A stretch of DNA of 24,937 nucleotides from Alysiella sp. (GCF_030525755.1 NZ_JAUNEC010000020.1:1-24937), one strand, 5' to 3'; positions 14,335 to 22,526 are shown, counted from the first letter of the stretch. Numbers and translations are program-made. The notes: generated by a model not told the origin, from the letters alone.

Positions 14335-15657
14335 ATGGAACCTGTAACTGTCGGTTTGTTTATCGGTTTATTGACCATTGTTTTACTGATGTTGCGTGTC
14401 CACATTGGTGTTGCCATGTTGTTTGCAGGTGGTGTGGGCTATGTTTGGCTCTCGGGTTGGTTGCCTTTGGTATCGTATTTGAAAACCTTTGTTTATGCCC
14501 GTTTTTCGGTTTACGACCTTTCGGTTGTGCCGCTGTTTCTGTTAATGGGCAATTTGGCTTCACGAGGTGGTTTATCGCGTCGATTGTTTCAGGCAGCCAA
14601 TGCCTTTTTGGGGCATTATCGTGGTGGTGCGGCAATCAGCGCAGTAGGTGCGTGTGCAGGATTTGGGGCGATTTGCGGTTCATCGTTGGCAACGGCGGCG
14701 ACAATGGGACAAGTTGCACTGCCTGAACTCAAACGTGCAGGTTATTCTGATGCACTTTCCACAGGTGCATTGGCAGCAGGTGGTACTTTGGGTATTTTGA
14801 TACCACCGTCTGTGGTGTTGGTCATTTACGCGGTGTTGGCGGAGCAAAACGTCTCGTCCATGTTTATGGCAGCGTTGTTGCCTGGCTTGATTGCCATGTT
14901 GGGCTATATGTTGGCTGTGGCGATTTATGTGCGCCTTGTGCCCAACAGCGGACCTGCGATGCCACGCATGGCATGGCGCGAACGCATTCAAATGCTCAAA
15001 AGCGTTTGGCCTGTGGTAGCTGTGTTTGTTACTGTCATTGGCGGCATTTATGGTGGCATTTTCACGCCCACAGAAGCCGCAGCAATCGGTGTAGTGGCGG
15101 TAGGCTTATTGGCGTGGCTGACCAAAGAATTGACGCTGGATGGCATGATTCAGGCAGTCTTGGACACCGCAGCTTCTACGGCCATGATTTTTCTGATTTT
15201 GCTGGGTGCAGATGTTTTGAATGCCTTTTTTGCTTTGTCGCAAATGCCCGCTGGTGTGGCGGAGTGGGTACTCAATAGCGGTATGCAGCCTTTAATCGTG
15301 TTGTTCGCCATCATTTTGATTTACCTGATTTTGGGTTGTGTGATGGACAGCTTGTCCATGATTTTGCTCACCATTCCCGTGTTTCTCCCTGTGATTATGG
15401 GCATGGACTTTTGGGGATTAAACCCAACCGACAAAGCCATTTGGTTCGGCGTGTTGGCGTTGATGGTGGTGGAAGTGGGCTTGATTACACCGCCAGTTGG
15501 CATGAACATTTTTGTGATAAACAGCTTGGCAAAAAATGTGCCAATGAAAGAAACCTATAAAGGTGTGTTACCGTTTTTGTGTTTTGATTTATTGCGGATT
15601 ATGTTGCTGGTGTTTGTGCCGTCTTTAACTTTAGGCTTGGTGCATTGGCTCACATAA
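14335..15657 (+). CDS. dctM: TRAP transporter large permease subunit (DctM family)
   Basis: A 440-residue polytopic permease, the Na+-coupled translocating subunit of the TRAP system. The hallmark segment GGTLGILIPPS at 149-159 followed by VVLVIYAVLAEQ is present, and so is the symmetric C-terminal block EVGLITPPVGMN (about 382-393). About 12 membrane segments are apparent. AAGGGGG lies just before the ATG. It follows dctQ closely and completes a full P-Q-M set in the commonest gene order. Near-match uptake sequences lie in the coding region. The substrate is unknown; see dctP. Confidence 0.93.
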   Translation: MEPVTVGLFIGLLTIVLLMLRVHIGVAMLFAGGVGYVWLSGWLPLVSYLKTFVYARFSVYDLSVVPLFLLMGNLASRGGLSRRLFQAANAFLGHYRGGAAISAVGACAGFGAICGSSLATAATMGQVALPELKRAGYSDALSTGALAAGGTLGILIPPSVVLVIYAVLAEQNVSSMFMAALLPGLIAMLGYMLAVAIYVRLVPNSGPAMPRMAWRERIQMLKSVWPVVAVFVTVIGGIYGGIFTPTEAAAIGVVAVGLLAWLTKELTLDGMIQAVLDTAASTAMIFLILLGADVLNAFFALSQMPAGVAEWVLNSGMQPLIVLFAIILIYLILGCVMDSLSMILLTIPVFLPVIMGMDFWGLNPTDKAIWFGVLALMVVEVGLITPPVGMNIFVINSLAKNVPMKETYKGVLPFLCFDLLRIMLLVFVPSLTLGLVHWLT

Positions 15658-15660
15658 TGT

Positions 15661-15672
15661 TTCAGGCAGCCT
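15661..15672 (-). repeat. DNA uptake sequence
   Basis: Perfect TTCAGGCAGCCT just after the dctM stop. A weak AGCAGTCTGAAAA at about 15688 could pair only partly with it. Confidence 0.85.
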
Positions 15673-15745
15673 TTGAATCAAACATAAGCAGTCTGAAAAC
15701 TGCATCATTATCCACACTTATTGAAAAAACATCAGGAGATGAACC

Positions 15746-17086
15746 ATGTTGCGCGTTTTAACCGAATTAAGTGTTAAATTGGTACAAAAATATCTGCCTT
15801 CGCCCTTTGTATTCTGCATTTTGCTCACACTTATGGCTTATGCAGCAGCAATGTTGGTGGCAGGTCAAACACCTTTACAAGCCGCAGGTTTTTGGAGTAA
15901 TGGCTTATGGTCATTGCTCGGTTTTTCCATGCAAATGGCATTGATTTTGATGACGGGACACGTTTTGGCAAAAGCCCCATTTGTCAGCCGTGTATTGGAC
16001 GGATTGGCAAGTCAAATCAAAACACCACGCATGGCGATTGCAGCAGTTACCATTGTGGCATTATTGGGCTGCTGGCTGAACTGGGGTTTTGGACTGATTG
16101 TGGGAGCGGTATTTGCCAAAGCTCTGGCGCGGCAAGTAAAGGGAGTGGATTATCCGCTGTTGGTGGCATCGGCTTATTCGGGTTTCTTGATTTGGCATGG
16201 TGGCTTGTCTGGCTCAATTCCATTGGCATTGGCAACCGAAGGGGCGGATTTGGTCAAAATTTCGGGACAAACCATTCAGGCAGCCATACCTGTTTCACAA
16301 ACCCTGTTTGCACCATTTAACTTGGTCATTGTATTCGGTTTATTGATTGGTTTGCCGCTTTTGAATATGGCAATGCTGCCGAAAACCCCTTTGATTGCTG
16401 ACCCTGCCAAACTCAAAGAAGACACACCTGCGCTGCCTGAACGCAACACATTTGCACAAAAATTGGACGACAGCCGTTTATTGGCGTTGGCATTGGTGAT
16501 AATGGGCGCAATTTATTTGTACGGTCATTTTAGTGGCAAAGGATTCAATTTGGCGTTGAATGTGGTGATAGCTTTATTTCTGTTTTTGGGTATTTTGGCA
16601 CACAGTACGCCCGAGCGTTACAGTCGTGCTATGGAAGACAGTGCGCGCGGCATCAGCGGCATTGTGTTGCTGTTCCCCTTTTACGGTGGCATCATGGGTT
16701 TGATGATGGGCGCAAACGAAGGCGGTACATCATTGGCAGCCATGATTACCCAAGCATTTATTGCTATTTCCAACAGTGAAACTTTTCCCATTCTGGCGTT
16801 TTGGAGTGCAGGTTTAGTCAATATTTTTGTACCATCTGGTGGTGGACAATGGGCAGTGCAAGGTCCCATTATGCTGCCTGCTGGCGTGGCGTTAGGGGTT
16901 GAGCCTGTTCACACGGCAATGGCGATTGCATGGGGTGATGCTTGGACGAACATGATTCAGCCATTTTGGGCATTGCCTTTATTGGGTATTGTGGGTTTGG
17001 ACGCACGCGCAGTAATGGGTTATTGCTTGATGGCATTGCTGTATTCAGGAATTTTGATTTCTGTTGCATTTGCGGTTTTCATTTAA
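15746..17086 (+). CDS. atoE: Short-chain fatty acid transporter (AtoE family)
   Basis: A 446-residue membrane carrier of the AtoE family, associated with uptake of acetoacetate and short-chain fatty acids. Ten or more hydrophobic segments are visible. Family blocks include LNWGFGLIVGA (111-121), YSGFLIWHGGLSGS in the first half, VPSGGGQWAVQGP near 365-377, and AWGDAWTNMIQPFWALP near 390-406. ATG 15746 follows AGGAGA. It is immediately upstream of scoA-scoB, which activate acetoacetate, as in ato-type operons. It may import external acetoacetate or butyrate, or release acetoacetate made by the FAH-family enzyme. Confidence 0.93.
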   Translation: MLRVLTELSVKLVQKYLPSPFVFCILLTLMAYAAAMLVAGQTPLQAAGFWSNGLWSLLGFSMQMALILMTGHVLAKAPFVSRVLDGLASQIKTPRMAIAAVTIVALLGCWLNWGFGLIVGAVFAKALARQVKGVDYPLLVASAYSGFLIWHGGLSGSIPLALATEGADLVKISGQTIQAAIPVSQTLFAPFNLVIVFGLLIGLPLLNMAMLPKTPLIADPAKLKEDTPALPERNTFAQKLDDSRLLALALVIMGAIYLYGHFSGKGFNLALNVVIALFLFLGILAHSTPERYSRAMEDSARGISGIVLLFPFYGGIMGLMMGANEGGTSLAAMITQAFIAISNSETFPILAFWSAGLVNIFVPSGGGQWAVQGPIMLPAGVALGVEPVHTAMAIAWGDAWTNMIQPFWALPLLGIVGLDARAVMGYCLMALLYSGILISVAFAVFI

Positions 17087-17116
17087 AGCAGCAAGCTGAC
17101 TGAAATTCGCTATTTT

Positions 17117-17128
17117 TTCAGGCAGCCT
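17117..17128 (-). repeat. DNA uptake sequence
   Basis: Perfect TTCAGGCAGCCT in the 97-base gap between atoE and scoA, preceded by a T-run, without a facing copy. Confidence 0.9.
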
Positions 17129-17183
17129 ATCTCATATTTTCCATCTCATTTTAATGATTTATTCCAGTTGAAGGAGTCATATT

Positions 17184-17882
17184 ATGAACAAACTTTACCC
17201 CAATGCGGCGGTTGCGTTGCAAGACATTGTGGCAGACGGTCAAACCATTGCCGTAGGCGGTTTTGGCTTATGTGGCATTCCCGAAGCCCTGATTGCCGCT
17301 TTGCGCGACAGTGGTGTGAAAAATTTAACTTGCATCAGTAACAACGCTGGCGTAGATGATTTTGGTTTAGGGCTGTTGTTGGCAACGCGTCAAGTAAAAA
17401 AAATGATTGCTTCTTATGTAGGCGAAAACAAGGAGTTTGAACGTCAATTTTTGTCGGGCGAGCTGGAAGTGGAACTCACGCCGCAAGGCACATTAGCCGA
17501 AAAACTGCGTTCAGGCGGAGCAGGTATTCCCGCTTTTTTTACCAAAACAGGTGTGGGCACACAAGTTGCACAAGGTAAAGAAATCCGCGAATTTGATGGA
17601 CAAGAATATGTGTTGGAACGTTCGCTGACCGCTGATGTGGCTTTGGTTAAAGCATGGAAAGCTGATACATCAGGCAATTTGGTTTTCCGTAAAACTGCAC
17701 GCAACTTCAATCCCGATGTGGCAACAGCAGGACGCATCACGGTTGTGGAAGCTGAAGAAATCGTGGAAACAGGCAGTTTGGACCCAGACCAAATCCATCT
17801 GAGTGGGATTTATGTACACCGCATCATCTGCAATCCCAACCCCGAAAAACGCATTGAACAACGCACAATCAGAGAGGCATAA
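17184..17882 (+). CDS. scoA: 3-oxoacid (acetoacetate) CoA-transferase subunit A
   Basis: The 232-residue alpha subunit of a succinyl-CoA:3-ketoacid CoA-transferase, which moves CoA to acetoacetate. The CoA-transferase family I start GGFGLCGIPE is at 25-34, followed by the SNNAG segment (52-56). The typical GAGIPAFFTKTGVGT and ARNFNPDVATAGRITVVEAEE blocks are present. ATG 17184 follows AAGGAG. The stop is one base before scoB, so the two subunits are translated together. In this setting the acetoacetate comes from the FAH-family step or through AtoE. It could use succinyl-CoA or acetyl-CoA as donor; the sequence resembles the succinyl-CoA type. Confidence 0.94.
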   Translation: MNKLYPNAAVALQDIVADGQTIAVGGFGLCGIPEALIAALRDSGVKNLTCISNNAGVDDFGLGLLLATRQVKKMIASYVGENKEFERQFLSGELEVELTPQGTLAEKLRSGGAGIPAFFTKTGVGTQVAQGKEIREFDGQEYVLERSLTADVALVKAWKADTSGNLVFRKTARNFNPDVATAGRITVVEAEEIVETGSLDPDQIHLSGIYVHRIICNPNPEKRIEQRTIREA

Positions 17883-17883
17883 T

Positions 17884-18513
17884 ATGGCTTGGACACGCGA
17901 ACAAATGGCGCAACGCGCCGCCCAAGAATTGCAAGACGGTTTTTATGTGAATTTGGGCATTGGCTTACCAACTTTGGTTGCCAACTACATTCCGCAGGGT
18001 GTAAACGTGATGTTGCAATCGGAAAATGGTTTATTGGGCATTGGCGCATTCCCAACCGAAGCCGAAATTGACCCAGATTTGATTAATGCAGGCAAACAAA
18101 CTGTTACCACAGCAACGGGTGCAAGTTTCTTTTCCAGTTCACAATCGTTTGCCATGATACGTGGCGGCAAAGTCAATTTGGCGATTTTGGGTGCGATGGA
18201 AGTGTCCGAACATGGCGATTTGGCGAACTGGATGATTCCTGGAAAAATGGTCAAAGGCATGGGTGGTGCAATGGACTTGGTAGCTGGTGTGCAACGCGTG
18301 ATTGTATTGATGGAACACACTGCTAAAGGTGGTGCTTTCAAAATCAAACCCCAATGTGATTTGCCACTTACAGGTAAAAAAGTGGTACACCGCATCATCA
18401 GCGATTTGGGTGTTTTGGACATCACACCAAACGGTTTAAAATTGGTAGAATTGGCAGAGGGCGTGGATTTTGAACAAATTCAGGCAGCAACAGGCGCATC
18501 CATTGAGCCGTAG
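17884..18513 (+). CDS. scoB: 3-oxoacid (acetoacetate) CoA-transferase subunit B
   Basis: The 209-residue beta subunit of the CoA-transferase. The catalytic glutamate is Glu47 in LQSENGLLGIG, which forms the enzyme-CoA thioester. NLGIGLPTLVANY (23-35) and GGKVNLAILGAMEV further on are family signatures. The ATG at 17884 comes one base after the scoA stop, with AGAGAGG at the end of scoA as its ribosome site. The longer open frame beginning at 17803 lies inside scoA and is not used. It is the last gene of the plus-strand catabolic series; the product acetoacetyl-CoA is the substrate of the thiolase at 5202-6383. Confidence 0.94.
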   Translation: MAWTREQMAQRAAQELQDGFYVNLGIGLPTLVANYIPQGVNVMLQSENGLLGIGAFPTEAEIDPDLINAGKQTVTTATGASFFSSSQSFAMIRGGKVNLAILGAMEVSEHGDLANWMIPGKMVKGMGGAMDLVAGVQRVIVLMEHTAKGGAFKIKPQCDLPLTGKKVVHRIISDLGVLDITPNGLKLVELAEGVDFEQIQAATGASIEP

Positions 18514-18518
18514 TACTT

Positions 18519-18571
18519 TTCAGGCAGCCTATTGATGAACCACAACATCATGTGTTTGCAGACTGCCTGAA
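18519..18571 (+). terminator. uptake-sequence pair after scoB
   Basis: Perfect TTCAGGCAGCCT (18519-18530) faces AGACTGCCTGAA (18560-18571, one mismatch from the DUS). The arms pair over 11 of 12 bases with a 29-base loop. It lies just past the end of the catabolic gene series. Confidence 0.5.
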
Positions 18572-18613
18572 ATTTGTTACCATCATATTTTCATTCTTGC
18601 AAAGGAAACTGCC

Positions 18614-18883
18614 GTGAGCCGAATGGTAAACTGCATCAAGCTGGGTAAAGAAGCACCCGCCATGAAATTCCCACCCTTGCCCAACGAATTGGGGAAACGC
18701 ATTTTTGATAATGTTTCCCAAGAGGCATGGGAAGCATGGACGCGCCATCAAACCATGTTGATTAACGAAAATCGTTTAAGCCTTGCCGACCCGCGTGCGC
18801 GTCAATACTTGGCACAACAAATGGAAAACTATTTTTTTGGTGATGGTGCCGATGCGGTACAAGGCTATGTGCCGCAAGATTAA
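18614..18883 (+). CDS. yggX: Oxidative damage protection protein / probable Fe(II)-trafficking protein
   Basis: An 89-residue cytosolic YggX-family protein, linked to protection of iron-sulphur enzymes. It opens with MSRMVNCIKLGKEA, with the family Cys at position 7. The conserved KRIFDNVSQEAWEAW, QTMLINENRL and C-terminal YVPQ follow. The start is GTG at 18614 with AAAGGAA upstream (18601-18607); starting there restores the complete family N-terminus, while the next ATG would delete three residues. It seems to be a single-gene unit between the catabolic genes and acpP. Confidence 0.95.
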   Translation: MSRMVNCIKLGKEAPAMKFPPLPNELGKRIFDNVSQEAWEAWTRHQTMLINENRLSLADPRARQYLAQQMENYFFGDGADAVQGYVPQD

Positions 18884-18894
18884 AGCTGCCTGAA

Positions 18895-19046
18895 AACCAA
18901 TTCAAACGTTCTTAACAATATTTTGCAGCAAAAGCTACCAAATTCTGTGAAAAACGTTTAAAATCCCTTTCAACTTCCATTAGGGATTGTACTCTAAAAC
19001 ATTCTCTTTCCTGCCGCAAGGCATCATTTTTTAAGGACTACCAAAA
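18895..19046 (+). promoter_or_regulatory. leader and likely promoter region of acpP
   Basis: An AT-rich stretch with a -10-like TAAAAT at 18959-18964 and a Shine-Dalgarno AAGGA just before the gene. No good -35 was found at the right distance, so the exact promoter is not defined. Confidence 0.3.
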
Positions 19047-19280
19047 ATGTCAATTGAACAAAAAGTAAAAAGCATCGTTGCTGAACAACTGGGCGTTGCC
19101 GAAGACCAAGTAAAAAACGAATCTTCATTCCAAGATGATTTAGGTGCAGACTCTTTGGATACCGTAGAATTAGTTATGGCTTTGGAAGAAGCTTTCGGCT
19201 GCGAAATTCCTGATGAAGATGCCGAAAAAATCACGACTGTACAAGCAGCCATTGATTATGTGAACGCCAAACAAGCGTAA
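19047..19280 (+). CDS. acpP: Acyl carrier protein
   Basis: A 77-residue acidic acyl carrier protein, the soluble carrier of growing fatty acyl chains. The phosphopantetheine attachment site is Ser36 in GADSLDTVE. Length, acidity and helix pattern are standard (VEEKV-like start, FGCEIPDEDAEKI in the third helix region). The ATG follows TAAGGA. It lies upstream of fabF as in many bacteria, but a Correia-like element separates the two genes. Confidence 0.98.
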   Translation: MSIEQKVKSIVAEQLGVAEDQVKNESSFQDDLGADSLDTVELVMALEEAFGCEIPDEDAEKITTVQAAIDYVNAKQA

Positions 19281-19286
19281 TACCCA

Positions 19287-19343
19287 AACAGCAAACAGCC
19301 TCTGATTACGGCACGCGACCGAAAATTGGGGGCTGTTTCATCA
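19287..19343 (+). terminator. possible weak terminator after acpP
   Basis: AAACAGCC (19287-19294 region) can pair with GGCTGTTT near 19332-19339, with a loop of more than 30 bases. It is not followed by a clean T-run, so termination is uncertain. Confidence 0.3.
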
Positions 19344-19355
19344 TCATGATGATGC

Positions 19356-19450
19356 AGTGGATTCAATTTAAATCAGGACAAGGCGACCGTAGCCACCGAG
19401 TACATAAGGATACTGGTAACGCTGTACTGGTTTAAATTGAATTCAATATA
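19356..19450. repeat. Correia-like MITE between acpP and fabF (copy D)
   Basis: The ends AGTGGATTCAATTTAAATCA and, inverted, ATTCAATTTAAACCAGTAC closely resemble the neisserial Correia terminal repeat (AGTGGATTAAATTTAAACCA). Between them are CAAGGCGAC, a GTAC half-site, and GGTAACGCTGTACTGG. Of the five copies, this one has the most Correia-like ends. It is short because the middle of the core is missing. Confidence 0.8.
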
Positions 19451-19526
19451 AATTATCGTTTCAGGCAGTCTGAGCGTTAGACACAATCTCAATGTGCTGC
19501 GGTCAATTAACAAAACGGAAAATCCT

Positions 19527-20774
19527 ATGAAGCAAAGAAGAGTTGTCATCACGGGTTTGGGACAAATTTCCCCTGTGGGCAATGACGTAGAAAGTGCGTG
19601 GCAAAACCTATTGGCAGGTAAAAGCGGTATTGGCAAAATTACCCGTTTTGATGCCTCTGATTTGACCTGTCAAGTCGCAGGCGAAGTGAAAGATTTTGAT
19701 ATTGGGCAATATTTGCCACCCAAAGAAGCCCGCCGTATGGACGCTTTCATTCATTATGGCATCGCAGGGGCATTGCAAGCGATTGCCGATGCCAAACTAG
19801 ACGATTTTACCGAATTGGATAAAGACCGTGTTGGTGTGAACATTGGTTCAGGCATTGGTGGCTTACCTTTGATTGATGAAACCGCTAAAGCTGTTTTTGA
19901 AGGTGGGGTGCGTAAAATCAACCCATTTTTCATTCCAGGTAGTTTGATTAACCTGATTTCGGGACACATTACCATCTTAAAGGGTTATCGTGGACACAAT
20001 TATGGCATTGTTTCCGCTTGTGCTTCGGGTTCACACGCGATTGGTGAATCAGCTCGTTTGATTCAATATGGCGATGTAGATGTGATGATTGCAGGCGGTG
20101 CGGAAGGTGCGATTTGTACTTTGGGTATTGGTGGTTTTGCTGCCATGAAAGCCTTATCTACGCGTAACGATGACCCTGAAACCGCTTCTCGTCCTTGGGA
20201 TAAAGGACGTGATGGATTTGTGATGGGTGAAGGTTCGGGTATTTTGGTATTGGAAGAATTGGAACATGCCAAAAGACGTGGTGCAACGATTTACGCTGAG
20301 CTGGTGGGTTTTGGTTCAAGTTCAGATGCCTATCACATTACTGCCCCCAATGCCGAAGGTCCTGCCTTGGCATTATCGCGTGCCATTAAAGATGCAGGCA
20401 TTGATGTAAGCGAAATTGCTTATGTGAATGCACATGGTACGTCCACTCCATTGGGTGATGCCAATGAAACCAATGCCATTAAAGCGGTATTTGGCGAGCA
20501 TGCACAAAAATTGTTAATCAGCTCAACCAAATCCATGACAGGACATTTATTGGGAGCAGCAGGCGGTGTAGAAGCTGTGTACAGTATTTTGGCATTGCGC
20601 GACCAAATTGTGCCGCCTACCATTAATTTGCATGACCAAGATTACGAAGCAGGTTGTGATTTAGATTATTGTGCCAATGAAGCACGCAAAGCTGAAATTC
20701 GGGTTGTGGCTTCCAACTCCTTTGGTTTTGGTGGTACAAACGGAACATTGATATTCAAGCGTTTTGAAGATTAA
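19527..20774 (+). CDS. fabF: 3-oxoacyl-[acyl-carrier-protein] synthase II
   Basis: A 415-residue condensing enzyme that elongates fatty acyl-ACP with malonyl-ACP. The active-site triad is clear: Cys165 in SACASGSH, His303 in NAHGTSTPLGD and His340 in KSMTGHLLGAAGG. The C-terminal NSFGFGGTN loop is intact. ATG 19527 restores the normal N-terminus (VVITGLGQISPVG); the ribosome site is weak (ACGGAAA). It would form an operon with acpP but for the Correia-like element in between, which may supply its own promoter. Confidence 0.97.
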   Translation: MKQRRVVITGLGQISPVGNDVESAWQNLLAGKSGIGKITRFDASDLTCQVAGEVKDFDIGQYLPPKEARRMDAFIHYGIAGALQAIADAKLDDFTELDKDRVGVNIGSGIGGLPLIDETAKAVFEGGVRKINPFFIPGSLINLISGHITILKGYRGHNYGIVSACASGSHAIGESARLIQYGDVDVMIAGGAEGAICTLGIGGFAAMKALSTRNDDPETASRPWDKGRDGFVMGEGSGILVLEELEHAKRRGATIYAELVGFGSSSDAYHITAPNAEGPALALSRAIKDAGIDVSEIAYVNAHGTSTPLGDANETNAIKAVFGEHAQKLLISSTKSMTGHLLGAAGGVEAVYSILALRDQIVPPTINLHDQDYEAGCDLDYCANEARKAEIRVVASNSFGFGGTNGTLIFKRFED

Positions 20775-20799
20775 CAATACATGGTTTATTAAAGACAAT

Positions 20800-20838
20800 A
20801 GGCTGCCTGAAACAACATTTGTGGGTTTCAGGCAGCCT
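20800..20838 (+). terminator. paired inverted uptake sequences after fabF
   Basis: AGGCTGCCTGAA (20800-20811) and TTCAGGCAGCCT (20827-20838) form a 12-base stem, extended by AA/TT neighbours, with a 15-base loop, 25 bases past the fabF stop. Confidence 0.7.
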
Positions 20839-20861
20839 TGTATATTCTATATTGTATTGCC

Positions 20862-20975
20862 ATTTGATAGTCGTTTCACATGCAAATAGCACAGTGTTAC
20901 CAACACCCTTATGTATTTAGGTGTACGCAACTTTCATTGTCGTCTTATCTGTGTTAATTTAAATGGGATAAGGCA
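20862..20975. repeat. degenerate Correia-like MITE (copy E)
   Basis: Read on the minus strand the core is ACGACAATGAAAGTTGCGTA followed by CACCTAAATACATAAGGG and TGTTGGTAACACTGTGCTA. It aligns along about 57 bases, in the same order, with the core of copy C (GCGACAATGTCTGCCGCGTA, then CACATGGTACATAAGGG). The outer ends are decayed, but TTAATTTAAATGGG at the right recalls the Correia end. Confidence 0.65.
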
Positions 20976-21002
20976 ATAATGCCTGCCATGCGTTCGCATC
21001 AT

Positions 21003-21036
21003 TTCAGGCAGCCAAATTCACAAAAGGCTGCCTGAA
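21003..21036 (-). terminator. uptake-sequence pair at the end of the symporter gene
   Basis: TTCAGGCAGCCA (21003-21014, one mismatch) and perfect AGGCTGCCTGAA (21025-21036) pair with a 10-base loop. It lies nine bases past the minus-strand stop codon at 21045. Confidence 0.65.
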
Positions 21037-21044
21037 AACCCATT

Positions 21045-22526
21045 TTACCAAATATCTGACTTGATTTTTCGTTTTAAAACAGGGTGTTCATTCAATTTGA
21101 ATTCGGGTTCAACTTTACCCATTTTCAATTTAACCGAGTAATCTTTAAGCATCAGCAACACCAGTTTGTACAATAAAGCAATCGCAATCAGGTTAATTAA
21201 AGCCATAATTGCCATGCTCAAATCGCCCATGTCCCACACGATTGCCACTTTTGCCACTGAGCCAAAATACACAAAGCCCAGCACCATCATACGGAAAACC
21301 GTTAAGACCACATGATTGCTGTGTAAATACTGGATATTGGTTTCGGCATAAGCGTAGTTGCCGATGATGGATGAGAAAGCAAACATGAACAAAACCACTG
21401 CCAAGAATTGTTGTGCCCATGCGCCGATGTGTGTTTCCAGAGCGGCTTGGGTAACTTGAATGCCACTTAAATCAGGATTTGCAGGCAAATCAGCAAGTAA
21501 AACGATGAATGCAGTTGCTGAACACACAATCAAAGTATCCACAAAAACGCCTAGCATCTGTATCAGACCTTGCGACACAGGGTGTTTCACATCAGCTGCA
21601 GCCGCAGCATTGGGTGCAGAACCTTGACCTGCCTCATTGGAATATAAACCGCGTTTGATGCCCAACATCATGGCTTGTGAGACCAAACCACCCAATAAAC
21701 CACCACCTGCTGCCTGAAAATTAAATGCTTCATTGAAAATCAAGGCAAACATTTCAGGCAGTTGATTGATATTGGTAAGCAAAACAAACAAGGCAACCAG
21801 CAAATACAATAAAGCCATAATAGGCACAATCGCTTCCGATGCACGTGCCACGCGTTTGATGCCACCAAAAATAATCGGTGCAGTCATGATGACCAAAATT
21901 GCTGCTAAACCATGTTTATATGGTAACCATGTCTCTTCCGAAATGCCATGAGCTTGTGTCATGCCTACCGCTGATTGTACCGCTTGCACAATCGTATTGG
22001 CTTGAATGGCGTTGTAAACCAAGCCAAAACAGAAAATCAGGCTAATAGAAAACAGTACCGAAAGCCAACGTTGGTTTAAACCATGTGCAATATAATAAGC
22101 AGGGCCACCGCGAAACAAGCCCGTTTTTTTATCGCGTATTTTGAACAATTGTGCCAAAGACGATTCGGCAAAGGCAGAACTCATGCCAATTAAGGCTGTG
22201 AGCCACATCCAAAATACCGCACCAGGTCCGCCAGCAGTAATCGCAATCGCCACGCCAGCAATATTGCCCGTACCCACTCGGCTTGCCAAACCTGTTACAA
22301 AAGCCTGAAAAGCCGTGATACCGTGAGGTTCATTGGGATTTTGACGACTACCGCGAATTTCCTTAATACTGCGTCCCAAGAAACGCAGTTGCACAAAACC
22401 TGTGCTGAATGTGAAAAAAAGTCCCACACCAATCAAAATCCAAATCAGCCAATCCCATAGTGGTCCGCTGATTGCATTGATGAATTGATGCAGTTGTTCA
22501 AGCCAATGTGTTGGGTTTTCAGTCAT
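21045..22526 (-). CDS. Alanine/glycine:cation symporter family protein (AGCS)
   Basis: A 493-residue inner-membrane Na+ or H+ coupled amino acid carrier of the AGCS family (relatives AlsT, DagA, YaaJ). The family signature GGPGAVFWMWLTALIGMSSA lies at 99-118, continuing FAESSLAQ. The region around SNEAGQGSAPNAAAAADV later in the protein is the second hallmark. About ten or eleven membrane segments are visible. I chose ATG 22526 because AAAGGATTG precedes it; the open frame extends to 22601 but the extra 25 residues lack a ribosome site and cover a DUS-like sequence. It is transcribed divergently from waaA. Substrate alanine or glycine is by family only. Confidence 0.92.
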   Translation of the reverse strand: MTENPTHWLEQLHQFINAISGPLWDWLIWILIGVGLFFTFSTGFVQLRFLGRSIKEIRGSRQNPNEPHGITAFQAFVTGLASRVGTGNIAGVAIAITAGGPGAVFWMWLTALIGMSSAFAESSLAQLFKIRDKKTGLFRGGPAYYIAHGLNQRWLSVLFSISLIFCFGLVYNAIQANTIVQAVQSAVGMTQAHGISEETWLPYKHGLAAILVIMTAPIIFGGIKRVARASEAIVPIMALLYLLVALFVLLTNINQLPEMFALIFNEAFNFQAAGGGLLGGLVSQAMMLGIKRGLYSNEAGQGSAPNAAAAADVKHPVSQGLIQMLGVFVDTLIVCSATAFIVLLADLPANPDLSGIQVTQAALETHIGAWAQQFLAVVLFMFAFSSIIGNYAYAETNIQYLHSNHVVLTVFRMMVLGFVYFGSVAKVAIVWDMGDLSMAIMALINLIAIALLYKLVLLMLKDYSVKLKMGKVEPEFKLNEHPVLKRKIKSDIW

